From contig DASZBS010000114.1 in NCBI GenBank assembly GCA_035943995.1, forward strand, positions 62,001 through 126,000: a stretch of 64,000 nucleotides of DNA, read 5' to 3'. Source of the stretch: Vulcanimicrobium sp035943995. GTDB lineage: Bacteria; Vulcanimicrobiota; Vulcanimicrobiia; Vulcanimicrobiales; Vulcanimicrobiaceae. Positions 27,652 through 36,702 of this stretch are shown in pieces. The first letter of the stretch is position 1. Every line of letters begins with the position of its first letter. The position numbers and the translations under genes were made by a program. The notes beneath the pieces were generated by a model that saw nothing but the letters and a program-made list of their open reading frames with translations, was not told the origin of the DNA and did no database searches.

Positions 27652-28871
27652 CCACCGCCGCCACACCACGGATGACGCTGCCGTCGGACCAAGACGCGTC
27701 GGGCCGCACGCTCGGCGAAGAAGAGCTCGCGCTGCTCGCGCAAGTCGTCGCCTCGGGCACGCTCAACAGCACCAAGGGCACGATGGTCGCCGCGTTCGAG
27801 CGCGCGCTCGCGCGCATGCTGGGCGTCAAGCACGTCGTCGCGTGCGCGTCGGGCTCGGCCGCGGTGCACTGCGCGATCGCCGCGCTGAACCCCGAGCCGG
27901 GCGACGAGATCGTCACCACGGCGATCACCGACATGGGCGCGCTCGCGCCGATCCTGTACCAAGGTGCGATACCGGTGTTCGCGGACGTCGATCCGCGCAC
28001 GTGCAACGTCACGGCCGAGACGGTTGCCGCGCGCATCACGCCGCGCACGCGCGCGATCGTCGCGACGCACCTGTTCGGCAACCCGTGCGACATGCCGGCG
28101 CTGCGCGCGCTGGCCGACGAGCGCGGACTGATGCTGATCGAAGACTCCGCGCAGGCGTACCTCGCGACGTCCGGCGGACGCGCGGTCGGCACGTGGGGCG
28201 ACGTCGCGTGCTTCAGCTTGCAGCAAGGAAAGCACATCACCACCGGCGAGGGCGGCTTCGTCGCGACGAACGACGACGCGCTCGCGCGGCGCATGGTGCT
28301 GTTCGTGAACAAGGCGTGGGGCTACGGCGACCCGCAGCCCGACCATTACTTCCTCGCGCTCAACTACCGCCTCACCGAGCTGCAAGGCGCGGTCGGTTTG
28401 GGACAGCTGCCGAAGCTGGAAGGGTGCGTCGAGTCGCGCCAGTCGACCGCCGCCGCGCTGACGGAGCAGATTCGCGACATCGCCGGGATCACGGCGCCGT
28501 TCATCGCCGATGATGCGACGCACGCGTACTGGAAGTACATCGTGATGGTCGATCCTGCGCAGGTGTCCGGCGGTTCCGTCGCGCTTGGCGCGAAGCTCAA
28601 GGAGCGCGGGATCGCGAGCGCGCCGCGCTACATCCAGAAGCCGGCGTTCCAGTGCGCGGTGTTCCGCGACCGCACGACGTTCGGCGCCAGCGGCTGGCCG
28701 TTCACGCTCGCCGATCCCGCGGCCGTCGACTACGATCCGGCCCGTTTTCCCGGGACGTTCCGCGCGCTCGAGCAGGTGCTCGTGCTGCCGTGGAACGAGC
28801 GTTATACCGAAGCGCACGTCGCGTTCATCGCGAGCGCGTTGCGCGAAGCGGTGCAGGAGCTGCGCGCGTGA
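27648..28871 (+). CDS. DegT/DnrJ/EryC1 sugar aminotransferase (WbpE-like)
   Basis: PLP-dependent sugar aminotransferase, 407 aa. The cofactor region shows ACASGSAAVHCAI, EDSAQAYLA, and the Schiff-base Lys in SLQQGKHITTGEGGF near residue 198. The GTG at 27648 overlaps the upstream stop (GTGA). With the following Gfo/Idh/MocA oxidoreductase and beta-helix acyltransferase it forms the enzyme trio (WbpE, WbpB, WbpD types) that makes 3-acetamido sugars such as 2,3-diacetamido uronic acids. The UDP-sugar 6-dehydrogenase (WbpA type) is not in the window, so the exact product is open. Confidence 0.87.
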   Translation: MTTAATPRMTLPSDQDASGRTLGEEELALLAQVVASGTLNSTKGTMVAAFERALARMLGVKHVVACASGSAAVHCAIAALNPEPGDEIVTTAITDMGALAPILYQGAIPVFADVDPRTCNVTAETVAARITPRTRAIVATHLFGNPCDMPALRALADERGLMLIEDSAQAYLATSGGRAVGTWGDVACFSLQQGKHITTGEGGFVATNDDALARRMVLFVNKAWGYGDPQPDHYFLALNYRLTELQGAVGLGQLPKLEGCVESRQSTAAALTEQIRDIAGITAPFIADDATHAYWKYIVMVDPAQVSGGSVALGAKLKERGIASAPRYIQKPAFQCAVFRDRTTFGASGWPFTLADPAAVDYDPARFPGTFRALEQVLVLPWNERYTEAHVAFIASALREAVQELRA

Positions 28872-29893
28872 CGCGCCCGGTCGGCGTCGTTCTCGTCGGC
28901 GCGGGCGCGATCGCGCGCACGCACGTCGCGGCGCTCGCGAAGTCGGCGTGCGCGCGGCTCGTCGCGGTGGTCGACACCTGCCCGGAGCGCGCCGCGGAGC
29001 TTGCGGCGATCGCCGGCGTACCGGCGTATGCGTACGCCGACGTCGCCGACGTGCCGGTGTCGCTCGGTGCGGAAGCCGCGATCGTGTGCACGCCGCCGGT
29101 GACGCACGAGCCGCTGACGCTCGCGCTGCTCGCGCGCGGGCTGCACGTGCTGTGCGAGAAGCCGTTCGCGATCACCGTGCCCAGCGCGCGGCGCATGCTC
29201 GCGGCGGCCGTCGACACCGGCCGGCTGCTGACGATGGCGTCGAAGTTCCGCTACGTCGCCGACGTGGTCGAGGCGCGCCGGCTCGTGCAGGCCGGGACGA
29301 TCGGCGAGGTGATCGCGTTCGAGAACACCTTCTCGTCGTACGTCGACATGCGCGGCCGCTGGAACGCGATGCCGCAGCTCAGCGGCGGCGGCGTGCTGAT
29401 CGACAACGGCACGCACTCCGCCGATCTGATCCGCTATCTGCTGGGGCCCGTCGACGAAGTGCGCGCGTTCGCCGCGAAGCCGATCCAGCCGCTCGACGTG
29501 GAAGACACCGTGCACGTCGCGCTTCGCACCCGCAGCCTCGCGGTCGGCTACGTCGACCTGTCGTGGAGCTTGCGCAAGGAGATCCCCGCGATCGTCACGC
29601 TGTACGGTCCGCGCGGCATGATCGAGGTCGGCTGGCGCGCGTCGCGCATGCGCATCGGCGACGGCGACTGGACCGCGTTCGGGAACGGCTACGACAAGCT
29701 GGCGGCGTTTCGCGCGCAGCACGACAACTTCGCGCGCGCGATCCGCGGCGAGGAAGAGCTGGCGATCGCGCCGGTCGACGCGCTCGCGTCGGTGCACGTG
29801 ATCGAAAGCGCGTACGCCGCGCTGCGCGCCGACCGCTGGGTGGCCGTCGAGGAGGCGCGCTGCAGCGCGGTGCGCCGCATCTCCGCCGCGTGA
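28868..29893 (+). CDS. Gfo/Idh/MocA oxidoreductase (WbpB-like)
   Basis: NAD(P)-dependent sugar oxidoreductase, 341 aa. The Rossmann motif is VVLVGAGAIARTHVAAL at 6-22 and the family EKPF motif is HVLCEKPFAITVPSA near 92-106. It would oxidise a sugar C-3 hydroxyl ahead of the aminotransferase. The start overlaps the aminotransferase stop (GTGA), and its own stop overlaps the acyltransferase start in the same way. The assignment to C-3 oxidation rests on gene context, not on residues I can verify. Confidence 0.87.
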   Translation: MTRPVGVVLVGAGAIARTHVAALAKSACARLVAVVDTCPERAAELAAIAGVPAYAYADVADVPVSLGAEAAIVCTPPVTHEPLTLALLARGLHVLCEKPFAITVPSARRMLAAAVDTGRLLTMASKFRYVADVVEARRLVQAGTIGEVIAFENTFSSYVDMRGRWNAMPQLSGGGVLIDNGTHSADLIRYLLGPVDEVRAFAAKPIQPLDVEDTVHVALRTRSLAVGYVDLSWSLRKEIPAIVTLYGPRGMIEVGWRASRMRIGDGDWTAFGNGYDKLAAFRAQHDNFARAIRGEEELAIAPVDALASVHVIESAYAALRADRWVAVEEARCSAVRRISAA

Positions 29894-30510
29894 TCCACCC
29901 GACCGCGATCGTCGAGGACGGCGCCGTGGTCGGCCCGGACACCGCGATCTGGGACGCCGTGCACGTTCGGCGCGGTGCCGTGATCGGCGCCGGCTGCATC
30001 ATCGGCGAGAAGACGTACGTCGCGCCCGATGCGCGCATCGGCGACCGCTGCAAGCTCAACGCCGCGGTGTACGTGTGCTCCGCGGTGACCATCGAGGACG
30101 GCGTGATGGTCGCCGCGCACACGGTGTTCACCAACGACCGGTTTCCGCGCGCGACCGATCCCGAGCTGCGCGCGCTGCGCTCGTCGGCCGTCGACGAGCA
30201 CACGCGCCCGACGCTGGTGCGCCGCGGCGCGACGATCGGCGCGAACTGCACGATCGGCTGCGACCTGACCATCGGCGCGTTCGCGATGGTCGGGATGGGC
30301 GCGGTGGTGACCAAGGACGTGCCCGACCACGCGCTGGTCGTGGGCAACCCGGCCCGCGTGATCGGCTTCGTGTGCCGCTGCGGCGAGCCCGTGAGCCGCG
30401 CGGAGCACGGCACCATGATCGCCGACGCCGACGGAACGTGTACCGCGTGCGGCCGTTCGTTCGCGCTGCGCGGCGGGCGCTTTGCCGACGGCGTGCCGGG
30501 GCGCGCGTAG
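29890..30510 (+). CDS. Left-handed beta-helix sugar N-acyltransferase with zinc ribbon (WbpD-like)
   Basis: A 206-residue acyltransferase with hexapeptide repeats from residue 2 onward (HPTAIVEDGAVVGPDTAIWD, then GATIGANCTIGCDLTIGAF), the layout of UDP-sugar N-acetyltransferases of the WbpD type. After VVGNPARVIGFV the chain carries a four-Cys ribbon (CRCGEPVS... CTACGRSFAL), an extension seen in part of this family. It is coupled to the oxidoreductase by GTGA. It likely acetylates the amino group made by the aminotransferase. Confidence 0.87.
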   Translation: MIHPTAIVEDGAVVGPDTAIWDAVHVRRGAVIGAGCIIGEKTYVAPDARIGDRCKLNAAVYVCSAVTIEDGVMVAAHTVFTNDRFPRATDPELRALRSSAVDEHTRPTLVRRGATIGANCTIGCDLTIGAFAMVGMGAVVTKDVPDHALVVGNPARVIGFVCRCGEPVSRAEHGTMIADADGTCTACGRSFALRGGRFADGVPGRA

Positions 30511-30511
30511 C

Positions 30512-31840
30512 GTGCGCTGCGCGATCGTCGGCGGCGGGCTGCTCGGGCTCACCCTCGCGCTGCGCATGCAGGCCGCGGGCGACGACGTGACCGTGTACGA
30601 GTCGGCGCCGGAGATCGGCGGCCTCGCCGCGCCGTGGCAGCTGGGCGACGTGACGTGGGACCGGCACTATCACGTGACGCTGTACTCCGACACGGCCACG
30701 CGCGCGCTGCTCGCGGAGCTCGGCGTCGCCGACGAGCTGGAATGGTCGACGACGCGCACCGGGTTCTTCGTCGGCGGGCGCCTGATGTCGCTCTCCAACG
30801 CGCTGGAGTTCGCGCTGTTCCCGCCGCTGGGCCCGGTCGACAAGCTGCGGCTCGCGGCGACGATCCTGCGCGCGTCGCGCGGCGACGACGCGGGCGCGCT
30901 CGCGCACGTCCCGGTCGGCACGTGGCTGCGCCGCTGGTCGGGCCGCCGCACCTACGAGCGCATCTGGCTGCCGCTGCTGCGCGCGAAGCTGGGCGAGGCG
31001 CACGAGCGCGTCGCCGCGTCGTTCATCCGCGCGACGGTCGCGCGGCTGTACGCGGCGCGCCGCGCGGGCATCGACCGCGAGCGCTTCGGCTACGTGCGCG
31101 GCGGCTACGCGGTGATACTGCGCCGCTTCGCTGAAGTGCTCGCTCGGCGCGGCGTGAGCGTGCGCACGAGCACCCCGGTGCGCGCGGTGCTGCCCGACGG
31201 CGGCGACGGCGCGGTGCGCGTCACCACCGCCGAGGGGACGTTCGCGTACGACCGCGTCATCGTGACCGCGCCGGCGCCGGTCGCGGCGCGCTTGTGCTCG
31301 GCGCTGTCCGCGCCGGAGCTCGAACGGTTGCGCTCGGTGGAGTACCAGGGTATCGTGTGCGCTTCGCTGCTGCTCTCGCGGCCGCTGTCGCCGTATTACG
31401 TGACGAACATCTGCGATCCGGTGCCGTTCAGCGCCGTGATCGAGATGACGGCGCTGGTGGATCCCGGCACGTTCGGCGGGCGGCACCTCGTGTATCTGCC
31501 GCGCTACTGCCCGCCCGACGATCCGCTGCAGACGCTCGACGACGACACGCTTCGCGCGCGCTTCCTCGCCGGGCTGCGCACGATGCATCCCGACCTGCGC
31601 GACGAGGAGATCCTCGCGTTCCGCGTGTCGCGCGTGCCGTACGTGTTTCCGCTGCCCACGCTCGGGTACACCGAGCGCATCCCCGCGGTGCGCACGTCGG
31701 TCGACGGACTGTTCGTCGTCACCGCGGCGCAGATCGTCGACGGCACGCTCAACGTCAACGAGACCGTCGGGCTCGCGAACGATGCGGCGCGCACCATCCT
31801 CGCCGGGCCGGTCGCGCGCGCGCTGAGCGAGACCGCATGA
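30512..31840 (+). CDS. FAD-dependent amine-oxidase-like oxidoreductase
   Basis: A 442-residue flavoprotein. The dinucleotide motif CAIVGGGLLGLTLALRMQA is at the N-terminus, and VYESAPEIGGLAAPW follows, as in UDP-galactopyranose mutase, protoporphyrinogen oxidase and desaturase-like enzymes. The C-terminal FAD contact is GLFVVTAAQIVDGTLNVNE. GTG 30512 lies 1 nt after the acyltransferase stop. In surface-polysaccharide clusters such proteins are often called protoporphyrinogen-oxidase-like and have no proven reaction; a redox step on a lipid-linked sugar is a guess. Confidence 0.83.
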   Translation: MRCAIVGGGLLGLTLALRMQAAGDDVTVYESAPEIGGLAAPWQLGDVTWDRHYHVTLYSDTATRALLAELGVADELEWSTTRTGFFVGGRLMSLSNALEFALFPPLGPVDKLRLAATILRASRGDDAGALAHVPVGTWLRRWSGRRTYERIWLPLLRAKLGEAHERVAASFIRATVARLYAARRAGIDRERFGYVRGGYAVILRRFAEVLARRGVSVRTSTPVRAVLPDGGDGAVRVTTAEGTFAYDRVIVTAPAPVAARLCSALSAPELERLRSVEYQGIVCASLLLSRPLSPYYVTNICDPVPFSAVIEMTALVDPGTFGGRHLVYLPRYCPPDDPLQTLDDDTLRARFLAGLRTMHPDLRDEEILAFRVSRVPYVFPLPTLGYTERIPAVRTSVDGLFVVTAAQIVDGTLNVNETVGLANDAARTILAGPVARALSETA

Positions 31841-32799
31841 GCGCGCGCCGCTACGCGAGCGTCTCGCTCGATCTGGATAACGAATGGTCGTACCGCAAGA
31901 CGCGCGGCGACGCGTCGTGGTCGGAGTACCCGTCGTATCTCGACACGGTCGTGCCGCGCGCGCTCGACGTGCTGGACCGGCACGGCCTGCGCATCACGTG
32001 GTTCATCGTCGGGCAGGACGCCGCGTTCGAGCAGAACCACGCAACGCTGCGCACGATCGCGCAGCGCGGGCACGAGATCGGCAACCACTCGTTCCACCAC
32101 GAGCCGTGGCTGCATTTGTACGACGAGGCCGCGCTCGACGACGAGATCGCGCGCGCGGAGGTCGCGATCGAAGCAGCGACCGGCATGCGGCCGGTGGGCT
32201 TTCGCGGGCCCGGTTACAGCGTGACGCCGGCCGTCGTCGACGTGCTCGTGCGGCGCGGCTACCGTTACGACGCGTCCACGCTGCCCACGTTCATCGGCCC
32301 GCTCGCGCGCATGTACTACTTCGCCACCAGCGGGCTGCGCGGCAAACAGCTCGAGCAGCGCAACGCGCTGTTCGGCAGCGTGAAGGACGGGCTGCGCCCG
32401 CTGCGCCCGTACCGCTGGAGCTCGCCGGGCGGCTCGCTCGTCGAGGTGCCGGTCACCACGCTGCCGCTGCTGCGCATCCCGATCCACGTCAGCTACCTGC
32501 TGTTTCTGCACGAGCGCGCGCCCGCGCTGGTGATGCCGTACGTGAACGTCGCGCTCGCGCTGTGCGCGCTGACGAAGACCGCGCCGTCGCTGCTGCTGCA
32601 CCCGCTCGATTTTCTGGGCGGCGACGAAGTGCCCGCGCTCGCGTTCTTTCCGGGAATGAAGCTTTCGGCCGAACAGAAGCTGCGCTGTGTCGACCGCGTG
32701 CTCGCGAAGTACGCCGCGCGCTACGAGCTCGTCACGGTCGGCGAGCACGCCGCGCGCGCGGCCGTCGCGCTCGGCGACCGCGCACCCGTTACCGCGTGA
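31837..32799 (+). CDS. Polysaccharide deacetylase (NodB-like)
   Basis: A 320-residue carbohydrate esterase family 4 protein. The catalytic Asp-Asp-equivalent motif is SVSLDLDNEW, the metal-binding His pair is in GNHSFHHEPW (HxxxH type), and GFRGPGYSVTP is motif 3. Asp occurs in the order DLDNEW rather than the usual TFDDG, as in PuuE/DUF3473-type deacetylases. It is joined to both neighbours by ATGA/GTGA overlaps. No signal peptide is visible, so it probably acts on a cytoplasmic lipid-linked or nucleotide-linked sugar. Confidence 0.88.
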   Translation: MSARRYASVSLDLDNEWSYRKTRGDASWSEYPSYLDTVVPRALDVLDRHGLRITWFIVGQDAAFEQNHATLRTIAQRGHEIGNHSFHHEPWLHLYDEAALDDEIARAEVAIEAATGMRPVGFRGPGYSVTPAVVDVLVRRGYRYDASTLPTFIGPLARMYYFATSGLRGKQLEQRNALFGSVKDGLRPLRPYRWSSPGGSLVEVPVTTLPLLRIPIHVSYLLFLHERAPALVMPYVNVALALCALTKTAPSLLLHPLDFLGGDEVPALAFFPGMKLSAEQKLRCVDRVLAKYAARYELVTVGEHAARAAVALGDRAPVTA

Positions 32800-33950
32800 T
32801 CGCCGACGCCGCAGCAGCGGCGGCGGTGGGGCTCGCCGCGGCGGCGGTGCTGCGCGCCGACGTACGGCGCGGCGTCCCGCGCTGGGAGCCGGACAGCTAC
32901 GACTACGCGATTCGCATGCTGCAGCGCCGCGGCGTGCCGTTCCCGCAAGCGCGCGACCGCGCGCGCGCGTTTTTCCTGGCGGTGCGCGGGCGTCAGCGGA
33001 ACCCCGCGTATTTCGCGCCGACCCTCGCCGGCGACGAACCGGAGTGGTGGACGCTCTTCGCGCCGCGCGTCGTGTACCCGGCGCTCGCGGCCCCGTTGTT
33101 TCCCCGGCGCGGCTTCGCCGCGCTCACGGACGTCGCGGCGGTAGCGTCGGTCGCGAGCGCGGTGCTGCTGTACCGCTTTCTGCGGCGGTTCGGCGGGCCG
33201 GCGAGCGCGGCGGCGCTCGCGGTGTGGTACGCGACGAGCGCGCCGGTTCGCGACGTCGGCGTGCACGGCCTCAACGACAGCACCGCGCTGCTGCTGTGGA
33301 TCGGCTCGCTCGACGCGATGGCGGAGATGGCCGAGGACGGAAGCGGCGCGACGCGGTTCGTCGTGCTCACCGCGGCGCTTTCGTTCACGCGGCCCGTGCC
33401 GTACCTCCCGTTCGGAGCCGGTCTCGTGCTCGCGCTCGCCGGCGCGCGCGCTCGCGACGGCCGGCGCACGCGCGCCGGCGTGACGATCGCGGCGACTGCG
33501 GCGGCCTGCGCGGTCGCGATCACGAGCGTGCTCGCGCGCGCGGGCGTGCCGTCGACGCGCGAGCACCTGCAGCGCGTGCGCGAGTCGCAGCGGCTCGAGA
33601 GCGCACCGGGCTTGCTGAGCCGCACGCTGACGCGCCTGCGTTTGCGCGACGATCCGGCGCGCTCGCTGGGCCGCTGGTACGCGACCACCGCGGCGGTGTC
33701 CGTCGCGACGTCGCTCAAGCACGCGGTCGCGGCGGTCGTTCCGGTGCTGGCGGTGCCGGCGCTCGCGGGCGCGCACCGCCGCAGCATGCCGGTGCTCGCG
33801 GGCGCGCTGCTGGGCGGCCTGATCGGCTGTATCGCCGATCCCGCGCCGGCGTCGACGCGGCGCACGGTGGTGCTGCCGCTGTATCCCGTGTTCGCGGCCG
33901 GCGGCGTGCTCGCCGTGGAACGGTTGTTGCGGTCTAGACGGGGACGATGA
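32796..33950 (+). CDS. Polytopic membrane protein ending the glycan operon
   Basis: A 384-residue membrane protein with about eight hydrophobic segments (for example FVVLTAALSFTRPVPYLPFG and AGVTIAATAAACAVAITSVL). Early loop residues RWEPDSYDYAIRML and the LFAPRVVYPALAAPLF stretch recall GT-C type glycosyltransferases, but no decisive motif is present. GTG 32796 overlaps the deacetylase stop. Its 3' end overlaps the convergent hypothetical gene by 17 nt. A role in sugar transfer or polymer export would fit the operon; it remains inference. Confidence 0.75.
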   Translation: MIADAAAAAAVGLAAAAVLRADVRRGVPRWEPDSYDYAIRMLQRRGVPFPQARDRARAFFLAVRGRQRNPAYFAPTLAGDEPEWWTLFAPRVVYPALAAPLFPRRGFAALTDVAAVASVASAVLLYRFLRRFGGPASAAALAVWYATSAPVRDVGVHGLNDSTALLLWIGSLDAMAEMAEDGSGATRFVVLTAALSFTRPVPYLPFGAGLVLALAGARARDGRRTRAGVTIAATAAACAVAITSVLARAGVPSTREHLQRVRESQRLESAPGLLSRTLTRLRLRDDPARSLGRWYATTAAVSVATSLKHAVAAVVPVLAVPALAGAHRRSMPVLAGALLGGLIGCIADPAPASTRRTVVLPLYPVFAAGGVLAVERLLRSRRGR

Positions 33951-34437
33951 ACGCGAACCACACGGCGGCCGCCGCCGCGCCGCCGCACAGGCCGTACACG
34001 GCCCACTCCGCGAGGCGGCGCGTCGCGCCCGGAACGACCTCGTCGAGCGGCCGCTCGGCGCGCGCGATGTGCGCGTACACCAGATAGCTGCGGCCGCTGC
34101 GGTCGGTGAGAACGCCGTCGGTGCGCATGTCGAACCGGAAGTCGGTGATCGCGACGTCGCGCGGGCGGCCGAGGTCCGCGTTCTCGCGCACGAACGTGCG
34201 CAGGCGCGCGACCGGGCCGCCGTTGCGGCCGGGCAGGCCGACGAGCAGCTCGTTCACCGCGGCGACGACGCGCGCCCAGCGGCGCTCGCGCGCGGCGGGC
34301 GGCGCGATCAGCGCGACGCGCACGCGCGACTCGATCTCCGCGACCGTCGCCGGCGCGCGGCCCGCGGCGCAACGCCGCACGTCGTCGACGAAACGGCGGT
34401 AGAACAGCGTCTCTTCCCGCGCACCCTGGGCATCCAT
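33934..34437 (-). CDS. Hypothetical protein with C-terminal membrane anchor
   Basis: A 167-residue protein with a charged helical N-terminal part (ETLFYRRFVDDVRRCAAG) and one C-terminal hydrophobic helix (WAVYGLCGGAAAAAVWFAFI), the arrangement of a tail-anchored protein. The frame is open to 34530, but the ATG at 34437 keeps the gene clear of the divergent SDR start and follows a purine-rich GGGGGCG. I recognise no family. Confidence 0.6.
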   Translation of the reverse strand: MDAQGAREETLFYRRFVDDVRRCAAGRAPATVAEIESRVRVALIAPPAARERRWARVVAAVNELLVGLPGRNGGPVARLRTFVRENADLGRPRDVAITDFRFDMRTDGVLTDRSGRSYLVYAHIARAERPLDEVVPGATRRLAEWAVYGLCGGAAAAAVWFAFIVPV

Positions 34438-34510
34438 CGCCCCCGTATTGTACTCCAACCGCGGGGCGCTGTCATAGGCCGCGGGTGACGCGCGGGCAAA
34501 CTCCTCGACG

Positions 34511-35281
34511 ATGTCCATCGCACTGATCACGGGCGCGTCGTCGGGGATCGGCGAGGCGTTCGCCCGCGCGCTCGCCGCCCGCGGTGAGGACCTCGTCCTC
34601 GTCGCTCGCTCCGCCGAGCGGCTCGAGGCGTTAGCCGCCGGACTGTCGGCGGAGCACGGCGTGCAGGCTCACGTTCTCCCGGCCGACCTCTCCGACCCCA
34701 AGGCGGTCGATGCGCTCGTCGCCGAGCTGACCGCGCGCGAGCTGCCGATCGCGACGCTGATCAACAACGCGGGCTTCGGCACGCACGGCGAGTTCGCGTC
34801 GCTCGATGCGGCGCGCGAGCGCGACGAGGTGCTCGTGAACGTGCTCGCGCCCGTGCAGCTGACGCGCGCGCTGCTTCCGGCGATGATCGCGCGCGAGTCG
34901 GGCGCGATCGTGAACGTCGGATCGACGGCCTCGTTCCAGCCCGTGCCGTACATGGCGGTCTACGGCGCGACCAAAGCGTTCCTGCTGTCGTTCAGCGAGG
35001 CGCTCGCCGAAGAGGTGCGCGCGCACGGCGTGCGCGTCGTCGCGCTGTGCCCCGGCCAAACCGACACGGCGTTCTTCGACGGCATCGACGAAGCGCGCGT
35101 CGGCCGCGCGCGCACGACGCAGCAGGTCGTCGCCACCGCGCTGCGCGCGCTGAAGCGCGGCAACGTGGTCGCGGTGGACGGCTTCGCGAACTACGCGCTC
35201 GCGAACGCGACGCGCCTCGCGCCGCGCAGGTTCGTCGCACGCGTCGCCGCGTCGATTCAGCGCCCCAGGTGGCTGCGCTAG
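34511..35281 (+). CDS. Short-chain dehydrogenase/reductase
   Basis: Classical SDR, 256 aa. The cofactor motif is TGASSGIGEAFA at residues 7-18, NNAG at about 91-94, and the catalytic Ser and Tyr-x3-Lys are in VNVGSTASFQPV and YGATKAF. It resembles the YqjQ/DltE-like subgroup of SDRs that act on acyl or keto substrates, which is a weak inference. The gene appears monocistronic; a small Cys-rich gene is convergent 19 nt downstream. Confidence 0.92.
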   Translation: MSIALITGASSGIGEAFARALAARGEDLVLVARSAERLEALAAGLSAEHGVQAHVLPADLSDPKAVDALVAELTARELPIATLINNAGFGTHGEFASLDAARERDEVLVNVLAPVQLTRALLPAMIARESGAIVNVGSTASFQPVPYMAVYGATKAFLLSFSEALAEEVRAHGVRVVALCPGQTDTAFFDGIDEARVGRARTTQQVVATALRALKRGNVVAVDGFANYALANATRLAPRRFVARVAASIQRPRWLR

Positions 35282-35300
35282 CCGGCACGGCGCGGGCGAG

Positions 35301-35483
35301 CTACGACGCGGGCATCTGCTCCGGGCTGACCCAAGGCCGCGTGCGCGCGTCGTCGACCGCCGCTTCGAGCGCGCCGTAGCGGTCGCGCGCGCATCGGCAG
35401 GGACGCAAGCGGTCGCCGCCGCAGCCGCCGCCGTCGTGCGCACCCATCGCGTGGCCGCAGGGGCAGAGTACGAGATCGTCCAT
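35301..35483 (-). CDS. Small zinc-ribbon-like protein
   Basis: A 60-residue protein with the metal-binding pattern CPCGHAMGAHDGGGCGG...CRC at residues 7-30: two Cys, two His and further Cys in the order seen in short actinobacterial-type zinc-binding proteins. The remainder is a polar helix. The function is unknown. The start ATG at 35483 lies upstream of the SDR 3' end in convergent orientation. Confidence 0.6.
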   Translation of the reverse strand: MDDLVLCPCGHAMGAHDGGGCGGDRLRPCRCARDRYGALEAAVDDARTRPWVSPEQMPAS

Positions 35484-35535
35484 GTCGCATTCGACGTGCG
35501 CGAGCGCGCGCGAGGTTCCCGCCGTGAAAACGAAC

Positions 35536-35560
35536 GAGCCCGCCGGAATCCGGCGGGCTC
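35536..35560 (-). terminator. Hairpin terminator of the HEQGE lipoprotein gene
   Basis: Perfect 11-bp stem GAGCCCGCCGG (35536-35546) with its complement at 35550-35560 and a 3-nt loop. Read on the minus strand it is followed by GTTCGTTTTCAC, a weak T-tract. It lies 37 nt after the stop of the lipoprotein gene ending at 35597. Confidence 0.7.
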
Positions 35561-35596
35561 GGTGCTTCGCTGCGCGCCCGGAGGCGCGAGGCTATG

Positions 35597-36559
35597 CTAG
35601 TAGCTCTGGACGCAGCCGTTGTTGGCGTTGCTCCACAGCGGTTGGGTCGGATAGCCGCCCGCGGCGGGGTTGTTGAAAAGGTTGGTCCACGCGCACTTGT
35701 CGCCGTTCTCGGCGCCGCCGCTGTCGAGCCAGCCGCTGTTCGGCTGCGGATCGGTTTCGGTCTCGCCCTGCTCGTGACCGAACACGATCGAGACGCCGTC
35801 GAGCGTGCCCGGGTTGTTGACCGAGCCCGCGCCGCACGACGCGCCGACGTCGGGGAGGTACGGGTCGTTCGTCCACGCGATCGTGTGACCGGCGGCCGTC
35901 GTGGTGCTGTGATACGCGCAGTACTGCGTGCCGAAGCCGGACGGCCGGATGCCGTGCGGCAGCGCGACGATGTATGCGGCGCTCGCGCTGTAGTCGCCGT
36001 ACTTCGCGGCGGCCTTGGCTGCTTCAGCGGCCATCTGCGACTGCGACGGACGGCTCGGCGGCGAGCTCGTCGTGTCGACGTACGAGCCGGCGAGGCTGCC
36101 CGTCTGGTTCCCGACGTGCTGGCCGTCGCTCTGCGTGTACTGCGTCACGCTGTTGAGCCAGCTGCTGCCGCCGACGATGCCGAGGAAGTTCTTCATCTGG
36201 TTCGCGACGCCGTTCGGGTCGCCGCTGCCGTTCCACGCGGAACCCCAGAACACGATGTACATCTTCGGGTTGGTTTGGATCGGGCCGCCGTGATAGGTCA
36301 GATTGCTCGTCGCTTGCGTGGCGCGCTGACCGACTTGCGAGACGCGGAACGCGTCCATCGCGTCCTTCGTCGGGAACACGCGGACTTTTTCGCCCGTCGC
36401 GTTGTTCTGTGCTTCGAACAGCGAGAGCGACGTGAACTCACGTTCGCCCGACTGTGTCTGGAGTTGGCTCGCGGGCGGCGGCGGTAGCGCCTGCCCACCC
36501 TGGCAGGCCGTGAGCAACGCAGCCACCCCGGCGACAGCAATAAGCTTCGTCTGGTTCAA
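35597..36559 (-). CDS. HEQGE lipoprotein, paralog 1 (PHI-1/exordium-like, zincin-like)
   Basis: A 320-residue lipoprotein, lipobox LTAC about 18 residues from the start. Chosen start: TTG 36559 preceded by GGAGG with 6-nt spacing; the paralog downstream has the same GAGG-T-run-TTG arrangement, and the open frame upstream of it is unrelated. The mature protein has a YHGGPIQTNPKMYIVFWGSA segment and GHEQGETETDP followed by GWLDSGGAENGDKCAW. The HExxE core with downstream acidic residues resembles the putative metal site of PHI-1/exordium-like extracellular proteins; hydrolytic activity is unproven. It shares roughly two thirds of its residues with the protein at 36703. Confidence 0.75.
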   Translation of the reverse strand: MNQTKLIAVAGVAALLTACQGGQALPPPPASQLQTQSGEREFTSLSLFEAQNNATGEKVRVFPTKDAMDAFRVSQVGQRATQATSNLTYHGGPIQTNPKMYIVFWGSAWNGSGDPNGVANQMKNFLGIVGGSSWLNSVTQYTQSDGQHVGNQTGSLAGSYVDTTSSPPSRPSQSQMAAEAAKAAAKYGDYSASAAYIVALPHGIRPSGFGTQYCAYHSTTTAAGHTIAWTNDPYLPDVGASCGAGSVNNPGTLDGVSIVFGHEQGETETDPQPNSGWLDSGGAENGDKCAWTNLFNNPAAGGYPTQPLWSNANNGCVQSY

Positions 36560-36602
36560 GAAAAACCTCCACACCCAATAAAAAGTGTTGGTCGTAAAGA
36601 GA

Positions 36603-36679
36603 GGAAGCCGCGACGTTTGTCGCGGCTTCCCTAGGTTCCTCCGACCAAAGTCAGGCGTCCGACATTTGTGGTCGGACGC
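36603..36679 (-). terminator. Twin hairpins between the two paralogous lipoprotein genes
   Basis: Two perfect hairpins follow the stop of the gene ending at 36703 on the minus strand: GCGTCCGAC 36655-36663 with 36671-36679, and a 12-bp stem GGAAGCCGCGAC 36603-36614 with 36619-36630. T-tracts are weak (CTTTGG, CTCTTTAC). They probably end the upstream transcript or protect its 3' end. Confidence 0.65.
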
Positions 36680-36702
36680 ACGACTATGCTGCTGCTGTGC
36701 GG

